A program made the position numbers and the translations under genes. Shown piece after piece: positions 1-5,598 of a stretch of 8,486 bases of DNA (its first letter is position 1; each line of letters opens with the position of its first letter). This DNA is from Bordetella parapertussis. Lineage in GTDB: Bacteria > Pseudomonadota > Gammaproteobacteria > Burkholderiales > Burkholderiaceae_C. The stretch is taken from assembly GCA_945888535.1 (NCBI GenBank), contig CAMDAN010000096.1, forward strand, positions 1-8,486, read 5' to 3'. The notes under the pieces were generated by a model. That model was not told the DNA's origin, did not search any database, and saw only the letters and a program-made list of their open reading frames with translations.

Positions 1-267
1 CACACAGGCAGCTAAGACCACCATCAAGAAGGAACCATAAATCGCATTGGCCAATCCACCCTCTTCATTGGGAGGCGGCGTCATTTGGGTCAGCGTCGCA
101 ATAGTCAAACCGTCAATGCCTAAGCGAACGGTTTCAATCAAAATCCAAAACAACCAAAAAAGCCCAAACGACATAGCCATCAAGGCCAGGGTTGTCGCGA
201 TGATGTTGACGCGTTTACGGGTGGCGAACTTTTGAACGCGCACCAATCGTTGTTGTTCTGTGATCAT
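1..267 (-). CDS. pstA: PstA, phosphate ABC transporter permease (partial, N-terminal 89 residues)
   Basis: This is the second inner-membrane permease subunit of the PstSCAB high-affinity phosphate importer; with PstC it forms the translocation channel. Only the first 89 codons are present, and the frame is open through base 1, so the gene continues past the left edge. The ATG at 267-265 overlaps the pstC stop codon (ATGA, 264-267), which indicates translational coupling. A basic cytoplasmic N-terminus (residues 1-20, with RKR at 17-19) precedes a first membrane helix at about 21-44. A periplasmic stretch contains [17 protein letters not shown] (63-79), the typical PstA segment leading into the conserved permease domain, and a second helix begins near 73. 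The call rests on this motif and on position after pstC. pstB is expected next, outside the window. Confidence 0.93.
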   Translation of the reverse strand, partial: MITEQQRLVRVQKFATRKRVNIIATTLALMAMSFGLFWLFWILIETVRLGIDGLTIATLTQMTPPPNEEGGLANAIYGSFLMVVLAACV

Positions 268-1229
268 GTCTTGGCTCCTTCGCCTTTGCGCAACTGAGAA
301 AGCAAGAGCTTAGAGAGCGACAAAATAACAAACGTAATAAAGAATAGCACCAAGCCCAAGTACATCAAGGCGGCCTGGTGTAAACCTTCGCCAGCTTCGG
401 CAAACTCGTTTGCCAGCGCAGAGGTAATACTGTTAGCCGCTTGAAAGAGACTTAAAGAATCGAGTTGGTTAAAGTTTCCGATCACGAAGGTAACGGCCAT
501 GGTCTCGCCAATAGCCCGACCTAAACCTAACATGATTCCGCCAATCACTCCCGCCTTGGTGTAAGGCAGAACGACCGTAGACACGACTTCCCACGTTGTC
601 GCACCCAAACCATAGGCGGACTCTTTAAGCAAGGGGGGTGTCACTTCAAAAACATCGCGCATGACCGCCGAGATAAACGGAATAATCATGATCGCCAAAA
701 TAATCCCGGCTGACAAAATTCCAATGCCCACCGGCGGGCCAGAGACAAACGCCCCGAGAAACGGAACGCCTGCAAATGCAGTCTGTAAAGGTATCTGCAC
801 ATAATCTGCTAGCACTGGGCCAAACACCAACAAGCCCCACATGCCGTAAACAATCGAAGGTACAGCTGCTAATAACTCAATCGCAGTGCCTAAAGGCCGC
901 TTCAGCCAGCTCGGAGAGAGCTCTGTCAAAAACAGAGCAATCCCAAAACTGACTGGCACAGCAATAATCAGAGCGATCAGCGAAGTCGCGATCGTTCCGT
1001 AAATCATGACCAGTCCACCAAATTCTTCTTGGACTGGATCCCAAACCGTACTCGTTAGAAACGAAAACCCATACTTGGATATCGCGGGCCACGCGCTAAT
1101 CACCAATGATGTAAGGATGGCAGCTAACAAGCTCAGGGTTATCACAGCCGACAGCTTGGCAAAAAAGCCAAATAATTTGTCAGCCATCGGCCCTGATCGG
1201 GCCTGTTTTTTTAGAGACGTTTGGGTCAT
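264..1229 (-). CDS. pstC: PstC, phosphate ABC transporter permease
   Basis: PstC is the first inner-membrane permease of the Pst phosphate importer and pairs with PstA. From the ATG at 1229 it has 321 residues, close to the roughly 320 usual for the family. Hydrophobic helices lie at about 24-47, 72-103, 112-140, 168-192, 227-252 and 285-310, the six-helix PstC plan. The cytoplasmic EAA-type loop that contacts the ATPase is visible as [14 protein letters not shown] (202-215), followed by the family signature [12 protein letters not shown] (235-246). An in-frame TTG at 1238 would add three residues, but ATG is preferred. Neither start has a clear Shine-Dalgarno sequence. The ATG lies only 9 nt after the pstS stop, so translation is probably coupled to pstS. 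It overlaps pstA by 4 nt at its 3' end. Confidence 0.95.
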   Translation of the reverse strand: MTQTSLKKQARSGPMADKLFGFFAKLSAVITLSLLAAILTSLVISAWPAISKYGFSFLTSTVWDPVQEEFGGLVMIYGTIATSLIALIIAVPVSFGIALFLTELSPSWLKRPLGTAIELLAAVPSIVYGMWGLLVFGPVLADYVQIPLQTAFAGVPFLGAFVSGPPVGIGILSAGIILAIMIIPFISAVMRDVFEVTPPLLKESAYGLGATTWEVVSTVVLPYTKAGVIGGIMLGLGRAIGETMAVTFVIGNFNQLDSLSLFQAANSITSALANEFAEAGEGLHQAALMYLGLVLFFITFVILSLSKLLLSQLRKGEGAKT

Positions 1230-1238
1230 GATCGTCAA

Positions 1239-2279
1239 TTATTTATAAGAAATCGCTTTGCCAGCGTTGTCCGTCATGGTGCCCCAAGCCTTTTGAACTG
1301 CAGCAACAACCGCGGGAGGCATTGGCACGTAATCCAAGTCAGACGCTGCTTTTCCACCGTTGGCATAGGCCCAGTTGAAAAACTTCAATGCTTCAGACGC
1401 ATTGGCTGGCTTGTCTTGCTTGTTGTACATCACGATGTAAGTCGCTGTAGAAATGGGCCAAGTGTTTTTACCAGGCTGATCGGTGATCAATTGGTAAAAG
1501 GTTTTGTTCCAATCCGCACCTGCAGCAGCCGCTTTAAAAGCGTCATCATCAGGCGCTACAAAATTACCATCTCTGTTTTTCAACAAAGCGTAAGTCAATT
1601 TATTTTGCTTAACGTAAGAGTACTCAACGTAACCAATCGAGTTAGGAAGACGTCCGACAAAAGCAGCAACGCCTTCATTGCCCTTGCCACCTGCGCCCAC
1701 AGGCCAGTTCACGGCTGTGCCCTCACCCACTTTGGCTTTCCACTCAGGGTGGACGCGGCTCAAGTAGTTGGTGAAGTTAAAAGTGGTACCTGAACCATCC
1801 GCGCGGCGCACTGGAGCAATCGCTGCATCAGGCAAAGGCAAGGTAGGGTTCAAGGCTTTGAGCGCTGGGTCATTCCAACGGGTAATTTTTCCAAGGTAGA
1901 TATCACCTAAAACTTGGCTATCAAGCTTGAGTTGTCCAGGCAAAATGCCTTTGACATTAAGCACAGGAACGGTTCCACCGATCACCATAGGGAACTGCAT
2001 TTGACCTTTGGTTTTCAAAACTTCGTCGGTCAATGGCGCATCGGTCGCACCAAAATCAACGGTCTTGGAGTCGATTTGTTTGATGCCGCCGCCAGAGCCG
2101 ATGGACTGGTAGTTCACCTTGACGCCAGTGGCTTTGTTGTAGTCAGACGCCCACTTGGAGTAGATTGGCGCTGGGAAGCTAGCACCCGCACCGGTAATTT
2201 CTTGAGCCTGAACAGCGCCCAGACCCATTGCAGATGCAACTGCGATTGCCAAAACTGGCAGTTGAAACGAGATTTTCAT
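1239..2279 (-). CDS. pstS: PstS, periplasmic phosphate-binding protein
   Basis: PstS captures orthophosphate in the periplasm and delivers it to PstCA. The 346-residue product starts with a Sec signal peptide (hydrophobic 7-22, likely cleavage after AVQA at 25). The mature protein opens with EITGAGASFPAPIYSKW, the PstS hallmark. Residues matching the phosphate contacts of E. coli PstS can be placed: S34/F35 in GASFPAP, S62 in GSGGG, D80 in FGATDAPL, and R159, D161, S163, G164 and T165 in RRADGSGTT. The binding site therefore looks intact. The ATG at 2279-2277 is supported by a GAGG Shine-Dalgarno (complement of 2287-2290) 7 nt upstream. A Pho box and a -10 hexamer lie just upstream, so induction by PhoB under phosphate limitation is expected. 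No terminator-like hairpin separates it from pstC. Confidence 0.97.
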   Translation of the reverse strand: MKISFQLPVLAIAVASAMGLGAVQAQEITGAGASFPAPIYSKWASDYNKATGVKVNYQSIGSGGGIKQIDSKTVDFGATDAPLTDEVLKTKGQMQFPMVIGGTVPVLNVKGILPGQLKLDSQVLGDIYLGKITRWNDPALKALNPTLPLPDAAIAPVRRADGSGTTFNFTNYLSRVHPEWKAKVGEGTAVNWPVGAGGKGNEGVAAFVGRLPNSIGYVEYSYVKQNKLTYALLKNRDGNFVAPDDDAFKAAAAGADWNKTFYQLITDQPGKNTWPISTATYIVMYNKQDKPANASEALKFFNWAYANGGKAASDLDYVPMPPAVVAAVQKAWGTMTDNAGKAISYK

Positions 2280-2314
2280 AGAGAAGCCTCAGAGGTTGGT
2301 TAAAGAACCCTTGC

Positions 2315-2320
2315 ACTTTA
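2315..2320 (-). promoter_or_regulatory. -10 hexamer of the pstS promoter
   Basis: The minus strand reads TAAAGT (4 of 6 matches to TATAAT), 10 bp downstream of the second Pho half-site. Transcription would start near 2308, giving a leader of about 29 nt that includes the pstS Shine-Dalgarno. Confidence 0.65.
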
Positions 2321-2330
2321 AGAATCTTAT

Positions 2331-2348
2331 GTGACATTCATGTGACAA
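2331..2348 (-). promoter_or_regulatory. Pho box of the pst operon
   Basis: Read on the minus strand, this is TTGTCAC-ATGA-ATGTCAC: two direct TGTCAC half-sites 11 bp apart with a 4-bp AT-rich spacer, the standard PhoB-box architecture (consensus CTGTCAT, 4 bp, CTGTCAY). It ends exactly 10 bp before a -10-like TAAAGT, as in class PhoB promoters where the box replaces the -35 element. The site lies 52 bp upstream of the pstS start codon. PhoB binding is inferred from sequence and from the known regulation of pst operons. Confidence 0.88.
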
Positions 2349-2405
2349 ATTCGGTCGCGAAGCGGGAAATCGGAAATTTGGCAGAATTTTTAGAATTTAG
2401 AGGTT

Positions 2406-2423
2406 TTGTCACATCATTGTCAT
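2406..2423 (+). promoter_or_regulatory. Second Pho box, directed at the FAS1 lipoprotein gene
   Basis: The plus strand reads TTGTCAC-ATCA-TTGTCAT: two direct TGTCA half-sites in the 7-4-7 PhoB arrangement and in the opposite orientation to the pst Pho box, with 57 bp between the two boxes. A -10-like TACTCT follows after exactly 10 bp. This geometry, repeated independently on both strands, argues against chance. It predicts that the downstream fasciclin-domain gene is induced by PhoB. Confidence 0.8.
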
Positions 2424-2433
2424 TAAACGTTTT

Positions 2434-2439
2434 TACTCT
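2434..2439 (+). promoter_or_regulatory. -10 hexamer of the FAS1 lipoprotein promoter
   Basis: TACTCT matches TATAAT at 3 of 6 positions (T1, A2, T6) and sits 10 bp after the plus-strand Pho box. Such a weak -10 fits an activator-dependent promoter. Transcription would begin near 2446, leaving a leader of about 22 nt with the GGAGA ribosome-binding site at 2456-2460. Confidence 0.55.
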
Positions 2440-2467
2440 TGACACTTTTCAACCTGGAGACTTTACG

Positions 2468-2968
2468 ATGACCTCTGCCCAACTGATGCATTTTTCTCGC
2501 CGTGCGGCACTCGCGACCGCTGTTTTAGTCGCTTTGTCTGGCTGCGCTACCGTGTCCGCCCCCGTCACTGTCGCCGACACTGTTGCAAAAACACCTTCAC
2601 TGTCCACATTGAACAGCTTGATTGCCAGCGCTGGCTTGACTGCCACCCTTCAATCTGCAGGCCCTTTCACTTTGTTTGCACCCACCAACGACGCTTTCAA
2701 AGCCGTTCCCGCAAAAACCATGGAAGCTTTGGCAAAAAACCCAGCGATGCTGAAAGATGTTTTGACTTACCACGTGATCGCCGGCAAGGTGATGGCTAAA
2801 GACGTTAAGAATAGCAATGTCAAAACAGTTAACGGAGCGAATGTGGCTGTTTCCAAAGCAGGTGAATTTGTCACCATCGAAAACGCAGTAGCAAATCCTG
2901 CAGATATCAATGCAACCAACGGCGTGGTTCACATCATTGATGCCGTATTGATCCCACCCGCAAAATAA
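2468..2968 (+). CDS. FAS1 (fasciclin) domain lipoprotein
   Basis: This is a 166-residue secreted lipoprotein with one fasciclin (FAS1) domain, a fold used in cell adhesion and matrix contacts; the specific role here is unknown. The start ATG follows GGAGA at 8-nt spacing. The N-terminus has HFSRRAAL (8-15), a hydrophobic stretch and the lipobox LSGC with the lipidated cysteine at 26. The twin arginines resemble a Tat signal, although Sec export is also possible. The FAS1 domain spans about 34-164: motif GPFTLFAPTNDAF (66-78), the YH motif TYHVIAGK (100-107), and the closing NGVVHIIDAVLIPP (151-164). The cysteine is followed by Ala rather than Asp, which favours the outer membrane. A frame extension to GTG 2342 is rejected because it would start inside the pst Pho box. 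A PhoB box upstream suggests phosphate-starvation induction. A terminator follows, so it is probably monocistronic. Confidence 0.93.
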   Translation: MTSAQLMHFSRRAALATAVLVALSGCATVSAPVTVADTVAKTPSLSTLNSLIASAGLTATLQSAGPFTLFAPTNDAFKAVPAKTMEALAKNPAMLKDVLTYHVIAGKVMAKDVKNSNVKTVNGANVAVSKAGEFVTIENAVANPADINATNGVVHIIDAVLIPPAK

Positions 2969-2992
2969 TAAGTCTTTAGACTCTTTCTAGCC

Positions 2993-3041
2993 AACGCCGC
3001 CCGATGGGTAGCACTGCGGTGCTATGCTCGGCGGCGTTTTT
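2993..3041 (+). terminator. Intrinsic terminator with a nested hairpin after the FAS1 gene
   Basis: The outer stem pairs AACGCCGCC (2993-3001) with GGCGGCGTT (3030-3038), a 9-bp GC-rich stem running into TTTTT (3037-3041). Its large loop holds a second perfect hairpin, TAGCAC-TGCG-GTGCTA (3009-3024). The tail is T-rich only on the plus strand, so it ends FAS1 transcription 25 bp after the stop codon and insulates ppx from the Pho-controlled promoter. Confidence 0.85.
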
Positions 3042-3044
3042 CTA

Positions 3045-3050
3045 TATAAA
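3045..3050 (+). promoter_or_regulatory. Possible -10 element of a ppx promoter
   Basis: TATAAA (5 of 6 matches to TATAAT) lies between the terminator and the ppx ATG at 3063. A start site about 7 nt downstream, near 3057, would give a leader of only about 6 nt. No good -35 is visible at the right spacing, because that region is the terminator stem. The call is tentative. Confidence 0.35.
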
Positions 3051-3062
3051 TCATTTCAAACC

Positions 3063-4577
3063 ATGCAAACCGGTAACCGACTCGCCGCTGTGGACCTGGG
3101 CTCCAACAGCTTTCGACTTGAAATAGGCAATGTAGACCATGGCGAATTCCGCCGAACCGAATACCTCAAAGAAACGGTACGCCAAGGGGCGGGGCTTGAC
3201 GAAGACCGAAACCTTACCGCCGATGCCATGCAAAGCGGATGGGACTGCTTAGCGCGGTTTGGAGAACGTTTAGCGGGATTTAACCCCAAGGAAGTTCGTG
3301 CGGTTGCTACCCAGACCTTGCGCGAGGCACGCAACCGGGATGTATTTTTATCGCAAGCCAGTTCGATATTGGGTTTCCCAATCGACGTTATTTCAGGCAG
3401 AGAAGAAGCGCGGTTGATTTACCAAGGCGTCGCCCACCAACTTCCACCGAGTGAAGAGCGGCGGTTGGTGATTGATATTGGCGGACGCTCCACAGAATTG
3501 ATTCTTGGTCAGAACCTCAAGCCCAGCGTCATGGAGTCCTTTCGCGTTGGCAGTATTGCCTGGTCCACACGGTACTTTCAAACCGGGAATTTCAGCCGAA
3601 AATCGTTTGAGATTGCGGAAATAGCAGCCAAAGCCGTACTAGACGAAGCCCTGGATGCCTATGCCGCAGACCAGTGGGACATCGCCTACGGATCAGCCGG
3701 AACCATTGGCGCCATTGGAGATGTGTTACTGGCTGAGGGTTGGACCGAAGGAACGATCACCCAAGAAGGATTGGATTGGCTGCTGGAAAAACTGATCGCC
3801 GCACAGACGGTAGATCGCCTCAAAATAGCCGGACTGCGAGATGATCGCAAACCCTTGATCGGAGGCGGACTCAGCGTGGTTCGCGCCCTCTTTAGCCTGC
3901 TCAATATCCAAGAATTAAAACAATCCAACGGTGGGCTACGCCATGGAATGTTGTTTGACATGTTGGGAACCTCCAACGAAGCCAGTGATTTGCGTGAGAA
4001 AAGCGTGCTCCGCTTAGCCAGAAAATTCGGAATTGATACCAACCAAGGGGAACGCGTCAGTCAAGTGGCGCAAGCCTTGTTAACGCAAATAAATAGTTTC
4101 GCATCCTCAGATGAGGATCTGAGCCAAAGACATCTTCGAAAGCTTCATTGGGCCGCGCAACTTCATGAAATTGGAAGCCATATTTCGCACAGTGATTACC
4201 ACAAACACGGGGCCTACATTTTGGAAAACGCCGATGCGATGGGTTTCTCATTGGCAGAAATGCACCGCCTCAGTTTGCTAGTGCTTGGACACCGGGGCAA
4301 ACTTCGAAAACTCGAAGCTGACCTACAGGATGAAGGGCTTCGCTCCCAATTGGTGGCCTTGCGAATCGCAGTGATTTTGTGCCACGCAAGGCGTGACCCG
4401 TCGTATTCCGGACTGGTCTTAACGCGTACCAAAAAAACCAGCAGCAGCCCCGAGAGACTGCAACTCCATGCTCCCGCGCAGTGGAGCCAAGAGTACCCAC
4501 AATCGGCCTACCGACTTCGCGAAGAAGCCAGTGCTTGGCAAAAAACCCTTTGGCCATTAGACTTTATAGAAGATTGA
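3063..4577 (+). CDS. ppx: Exopolyphosphatase (Ppx/GppA family)
   Basis: Ppx processively removes terminal phosphates from inorganic polyphosphate; GppA relatives also hydrolyse pppGpp. The 504-residue length is close to that of E. coli PPX (about 513). The actin/ASKHA-fold N-terminal part shows phosphate-1 loop AVDLGSNSFRLEIG (9-22), acidic SGREEARLIYQGV (111-123, holding the likely catalytic Glu), phosphate-2 loop DIGGRSTELILG (138-149), GSAGTIGAIG (210-219) and SNGGLRHGMLFDM (288-300). The C-terminal half has an HD-like helical domain with LHEIGSHISHSDYHKHG (367-383) and LGHRGK (408-413). The P2 loop has Arg where most relatives have a third Gly (GGGSTE). The start is placed at ATG 3063, just before the P1 strand. 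The upstream ATG at 3024 lies inside the terminator hairpin and is unlikely. No clear Shine-Dalgarno is present. Location next to ppk1 and pst favours the exopolyphosphatase role. Confidence 0.93.
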   Translation: MQTGNRLAAVDLGSNSFRLEIGNVDHGEFRRTEYLKETVRQGAGLDEDRNLTADAMQSGWDCLARFGERLAGFNPKEVRAVATQTLREARNRDVFLSQASSILGFPIDVISGREEARLIYQGVAHQLPPSEERRLVIDIGGRSTELILGQNLKPSVMESFRVGSIAWSTRYFQTGNFSRKSFEIAEIAAKAVLDEALDAYAADQWDIAYGSAGTIGAIGDVLLAEGWTEGTITQEGLDWLLEKLIAAQTVDRLKIAGLRDDRKPLIGGGLSVVRALFSLLNIQELKQSNGGLRHGMLFDMLGTSNEASDLREKSVLRLARKFGIDTNQGERVSQVAQALLTQINSFASSDEDLSQRHLRKLHWAAQLHEIGSHISHSDYHKHGAYILENADAMGFSLAEMHRLSLLVLGHRGKLRKLEADLQDEGLRSQLVALRIAVILCHARRDPSYSGLVLTRTKKTSSSPERLQLHAPAQWSQEYPQSAYRLREEASAWQKTLWPLDFIED

Positions 4578-4592
4578 GTCAATCAAAATAAT

Positions 4593-4620
4593 TTGCTCAA
4601 TGTTAGAAAAACGGTATAAA
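4593..4620 (+). promoter_or_regulatory. Predicted promoter of the histone-like gene
   Basis: A -35-like TTGCTC (4593-4598, 3 of 6) is followed after 16 bp by TATAAA (4615-4620, 5 of 6). Transcription would begin near 4627, about 40 nt before the start codon at 4667. The -10 lies inside the left half of a perfect inverted repeat, so the promoter may be controlled there. Confidence 0.45.
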
Positions 4621-4634
4621 CTGTATATACCGTT
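4610..4634. repeat. Perfect 9-bp inverted repeat (operator candidate or ppx terminator)
   Basis: AACGGTATA (4610-4618) and TATACCGTT (4626-4634) are exact reverse complements separated by 7 bp. Centre-to-centre arm spacing is 16 bp, about one and a half helical turns. The repeat covers the predicted -10 and start site of the histone-like gene, a position typical of a repressor operator. Alternatively the stem could form an AT-rich terminator after ppx. On the plus strand it is followed by CACTTTTC and on the minus strand by a run of T. Its low GC content makes the terminator reading weaker, but neither can be excluded. Confidence 0.6.
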
Positions 4635-4666
4635 CACTTTTCAACTCTTGTAAAGGAAATTTATTT

Positions 4667-5113
4667 ATGACGACTTCAACCACTACTAAAAATGTGCCCC
4701 CCGCCGCTGCCAAACGGCCCCCGGTTAAACGTGCCGCCTCTTCGGTAACAAAAGTGGTCGCAAAAACAGCCACAAAAACATCGAAAAGCACTGCTGTAAA
4801 ACCTGCCGCAAAGAAATCTTTGGCAGCAAAGTTGCCCGTCGCTCGTAAGTCTCCTGCTGTCAAAACTGCAGCGGCCAAGCCTGCGAAAGATAAAAAACCA
4901 AAATTGGTGCGCGACAGTTTCACTTTCCCCAAGGCGGAATACGAAGTGCTAGAAGCCATGAAGCAACGTGCAGCGAAGCTTAAAGTCATGGTGAAGAAAA
5001 CGGAGTTGCTGCGTGCTGGAATCAAATCGCTCGCAGCTTTGAGTGATGCGGCTTTCTTAAGCGCTATTGCTGCTGTCCCCAGCCTAAAAACCGGACGCCC
5101 TGCAAAAGCGTAA
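4667..5113 (+). CDS. Histone H1-like Lys/Ala-rich protein with RHH-like C-terminal domain
   Basis: The product is a 148-residue strongly basic protein. Residues 1-80 form a disordered tail of Lys, Ala, Pro, Thr and Val with repeated AAK/KPA/VKT-type units: I count 18 Lys, 18 Ala, 9 Pro and a single acidic residue (D75), as in bacterial H1-like proteins such as AlgP. Residues 80-146 are ordered and, as I recall, conserved in Burkholderiales hypotheticals. RDSFTFP (82-88) looks like a strand, followed by helix AEYEVLEAMKQRAAKLK (90-106) and helix KKTELLRAGIKSLAAL (110-125), the layout of ribbon-helix-helix DNA-binding proteins. It ends VPSLKTGRPAKA. The start has AAAGGA 9 nt upstream. It lies 89 bp after ppx and converges on sixA. 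DNA or polyphosphate binding is inferred from composition and context; the function is unproven. Confidence 0.85.
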   Translation: MTTSTTTKNVPPAAAKRPPVKRAASSVTKVVAKTATKTSKSTAVKPAAKKSLAAKLPVARKSPAVKTAAAKPAKDKKPKLVRDSFTFPKAEYEVLEAMKQRAAKLKVMVKKTELLRAGIKSLAALSDAAFLSAIAAVPSLKTGRPAKA

Positions 5114-5139
5114 GACTGAAAAGGTTGAAGCCTTTGGGC

Positions 5140-5595
5140 TTAAAGCATATCGGGAGACTGGACCGTAACGACCAAAGTTTGGGTCATACGCTCCCGGTAC
5201 CGCAACCACCAGACCGCCCCTTTTCGCATAGCGCACTCCTGTTCGCTTAAACCGAGCAACTTTGCGATGGTTTTTCCGAGTGTGGGTTGGTGACCGACCA
5301 CCAAAGCACAGCCCGTCGCATTGGGCCAATGCACTAACTCCAGCAAATCCTCCACGCTCGCTAAGGGCGCCAGGGCGGGGCTAGTTTTATATTTTCGGTC
5401 AAGGGCGCGGGCAGTTTGGTCGGCACGCAGCGCGGGGCTACTAAATACTTTAGTCCCTGCGGGTAATTGGCGATCTAACCAAGCACCCATTTTGGTCGCC
5501 TGCTTATCGCCCTTAGGCGTGAGAGTACGAAGCATGTCGTCCCCTACCAGTTCCAAATCGATTGCCTCTGCGTGTCGCCACAAAACCAAGTCCAT
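5140..5595 (-). CDS. sixA: SixA, phosphohistidine phosphatase
   Basis: This is a 151-residue histidine-phosphatase superfamily protein of the SixA type, close in length to E. coli SixA (about 160). SixA removes phosphate from phosphohistidine in proteins such as the nitrogen-PTS phosphocarrier NPr and the ArcB HPt domain. The catalytic RHG-type motif is at the N-terminus (LVLWRHAEA, R7-H8), the second Arg is in SSPALRADQTA (R57), and the second His is in VVGHQPTLG (H102), so the active site appears complete. No signal peptide is seen, so the protein is cytoplasmic. The ATG at 5595-5593 lies 3 nt after the ppk1 stop, and its AAGGGG ribosome-binding site lies within the end of ppk1. Co-transcription and translational coupling are therefore likely. 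The convergent gap to the histone-like gene is 26 bp. The true substrate in this organism is unknown. Confidence 0.88.
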   Translation of the reverse strand: MDLVLWRHAEAIDLELVGDDMLRTLTPKGDKQATKMGAWLDRQLPAGTKVFSSPALRADQTARALDRKYKTSPALAPLASVEDLLELVHWPNATGCALVVGHQPTLGKTIAKLLGLSEQECAMRKGAVWWLRYRERMTQTLVVTVQSPDML

Positions 5596-5598
5596 AAC

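Noticed and set aside
47..235. 62-codon plus-strand open frame at the left edge
   Set aside because: It is antisense to the pstA N-terminal region, whose translation matches the family.
1221..1793. 190-codon plus-strand open frame opposite pstS/pstC
   Set aside because: It runs antisense through two clearly identified genes, shows no recognisable domain and has no promoter.
2440..2466. TTGACA at 2440-2445 as a -35 element for the FAS1 gene
   Set aside because: The matching -10 would fall on TTTACG directly before the start codon, leaving no leader for the obvious GGAGA ribosome-binding site. The Pho box with the -10 at 2434 fits better.
2342..2467. N-terminal extension of the FAS1 gene to a GTG at 2342
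   Set aside because: It would begin inside the pst Pho box, run through the second Pho box and its own -10, and bury the signal peptide. The ATG at 2468 has a good ribosome-binding site and a lipoprotein signal directly after it.
3024..3062. Upstream ATG for ppx at 3024
   Set aside because: The codon lies within the terminator hairpin, and the added 13 residues have no counterpart before the P1 strand in the family. ATG 3063 is the better start.
4603..5025. 140-codon open frame on the minus strand opposite the histone-like gene
   Set aside because: It mirrors the Lys/Ala-rich codons of the plus-strand gene, giving artificial Phe/Ala/Val-rich low-complexity sequence, and it has no domain or ribosome-binding site.
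5114..5141. Small hairpins (AAAGG/CCTTT and AAGCC/GGCTT) in the gap between the histone-like gene and sixA
   Set aside because: The stems are only 5 bp, mutually exclusive and lack a proper T-run on either strand, so a terminator cannot be supported.
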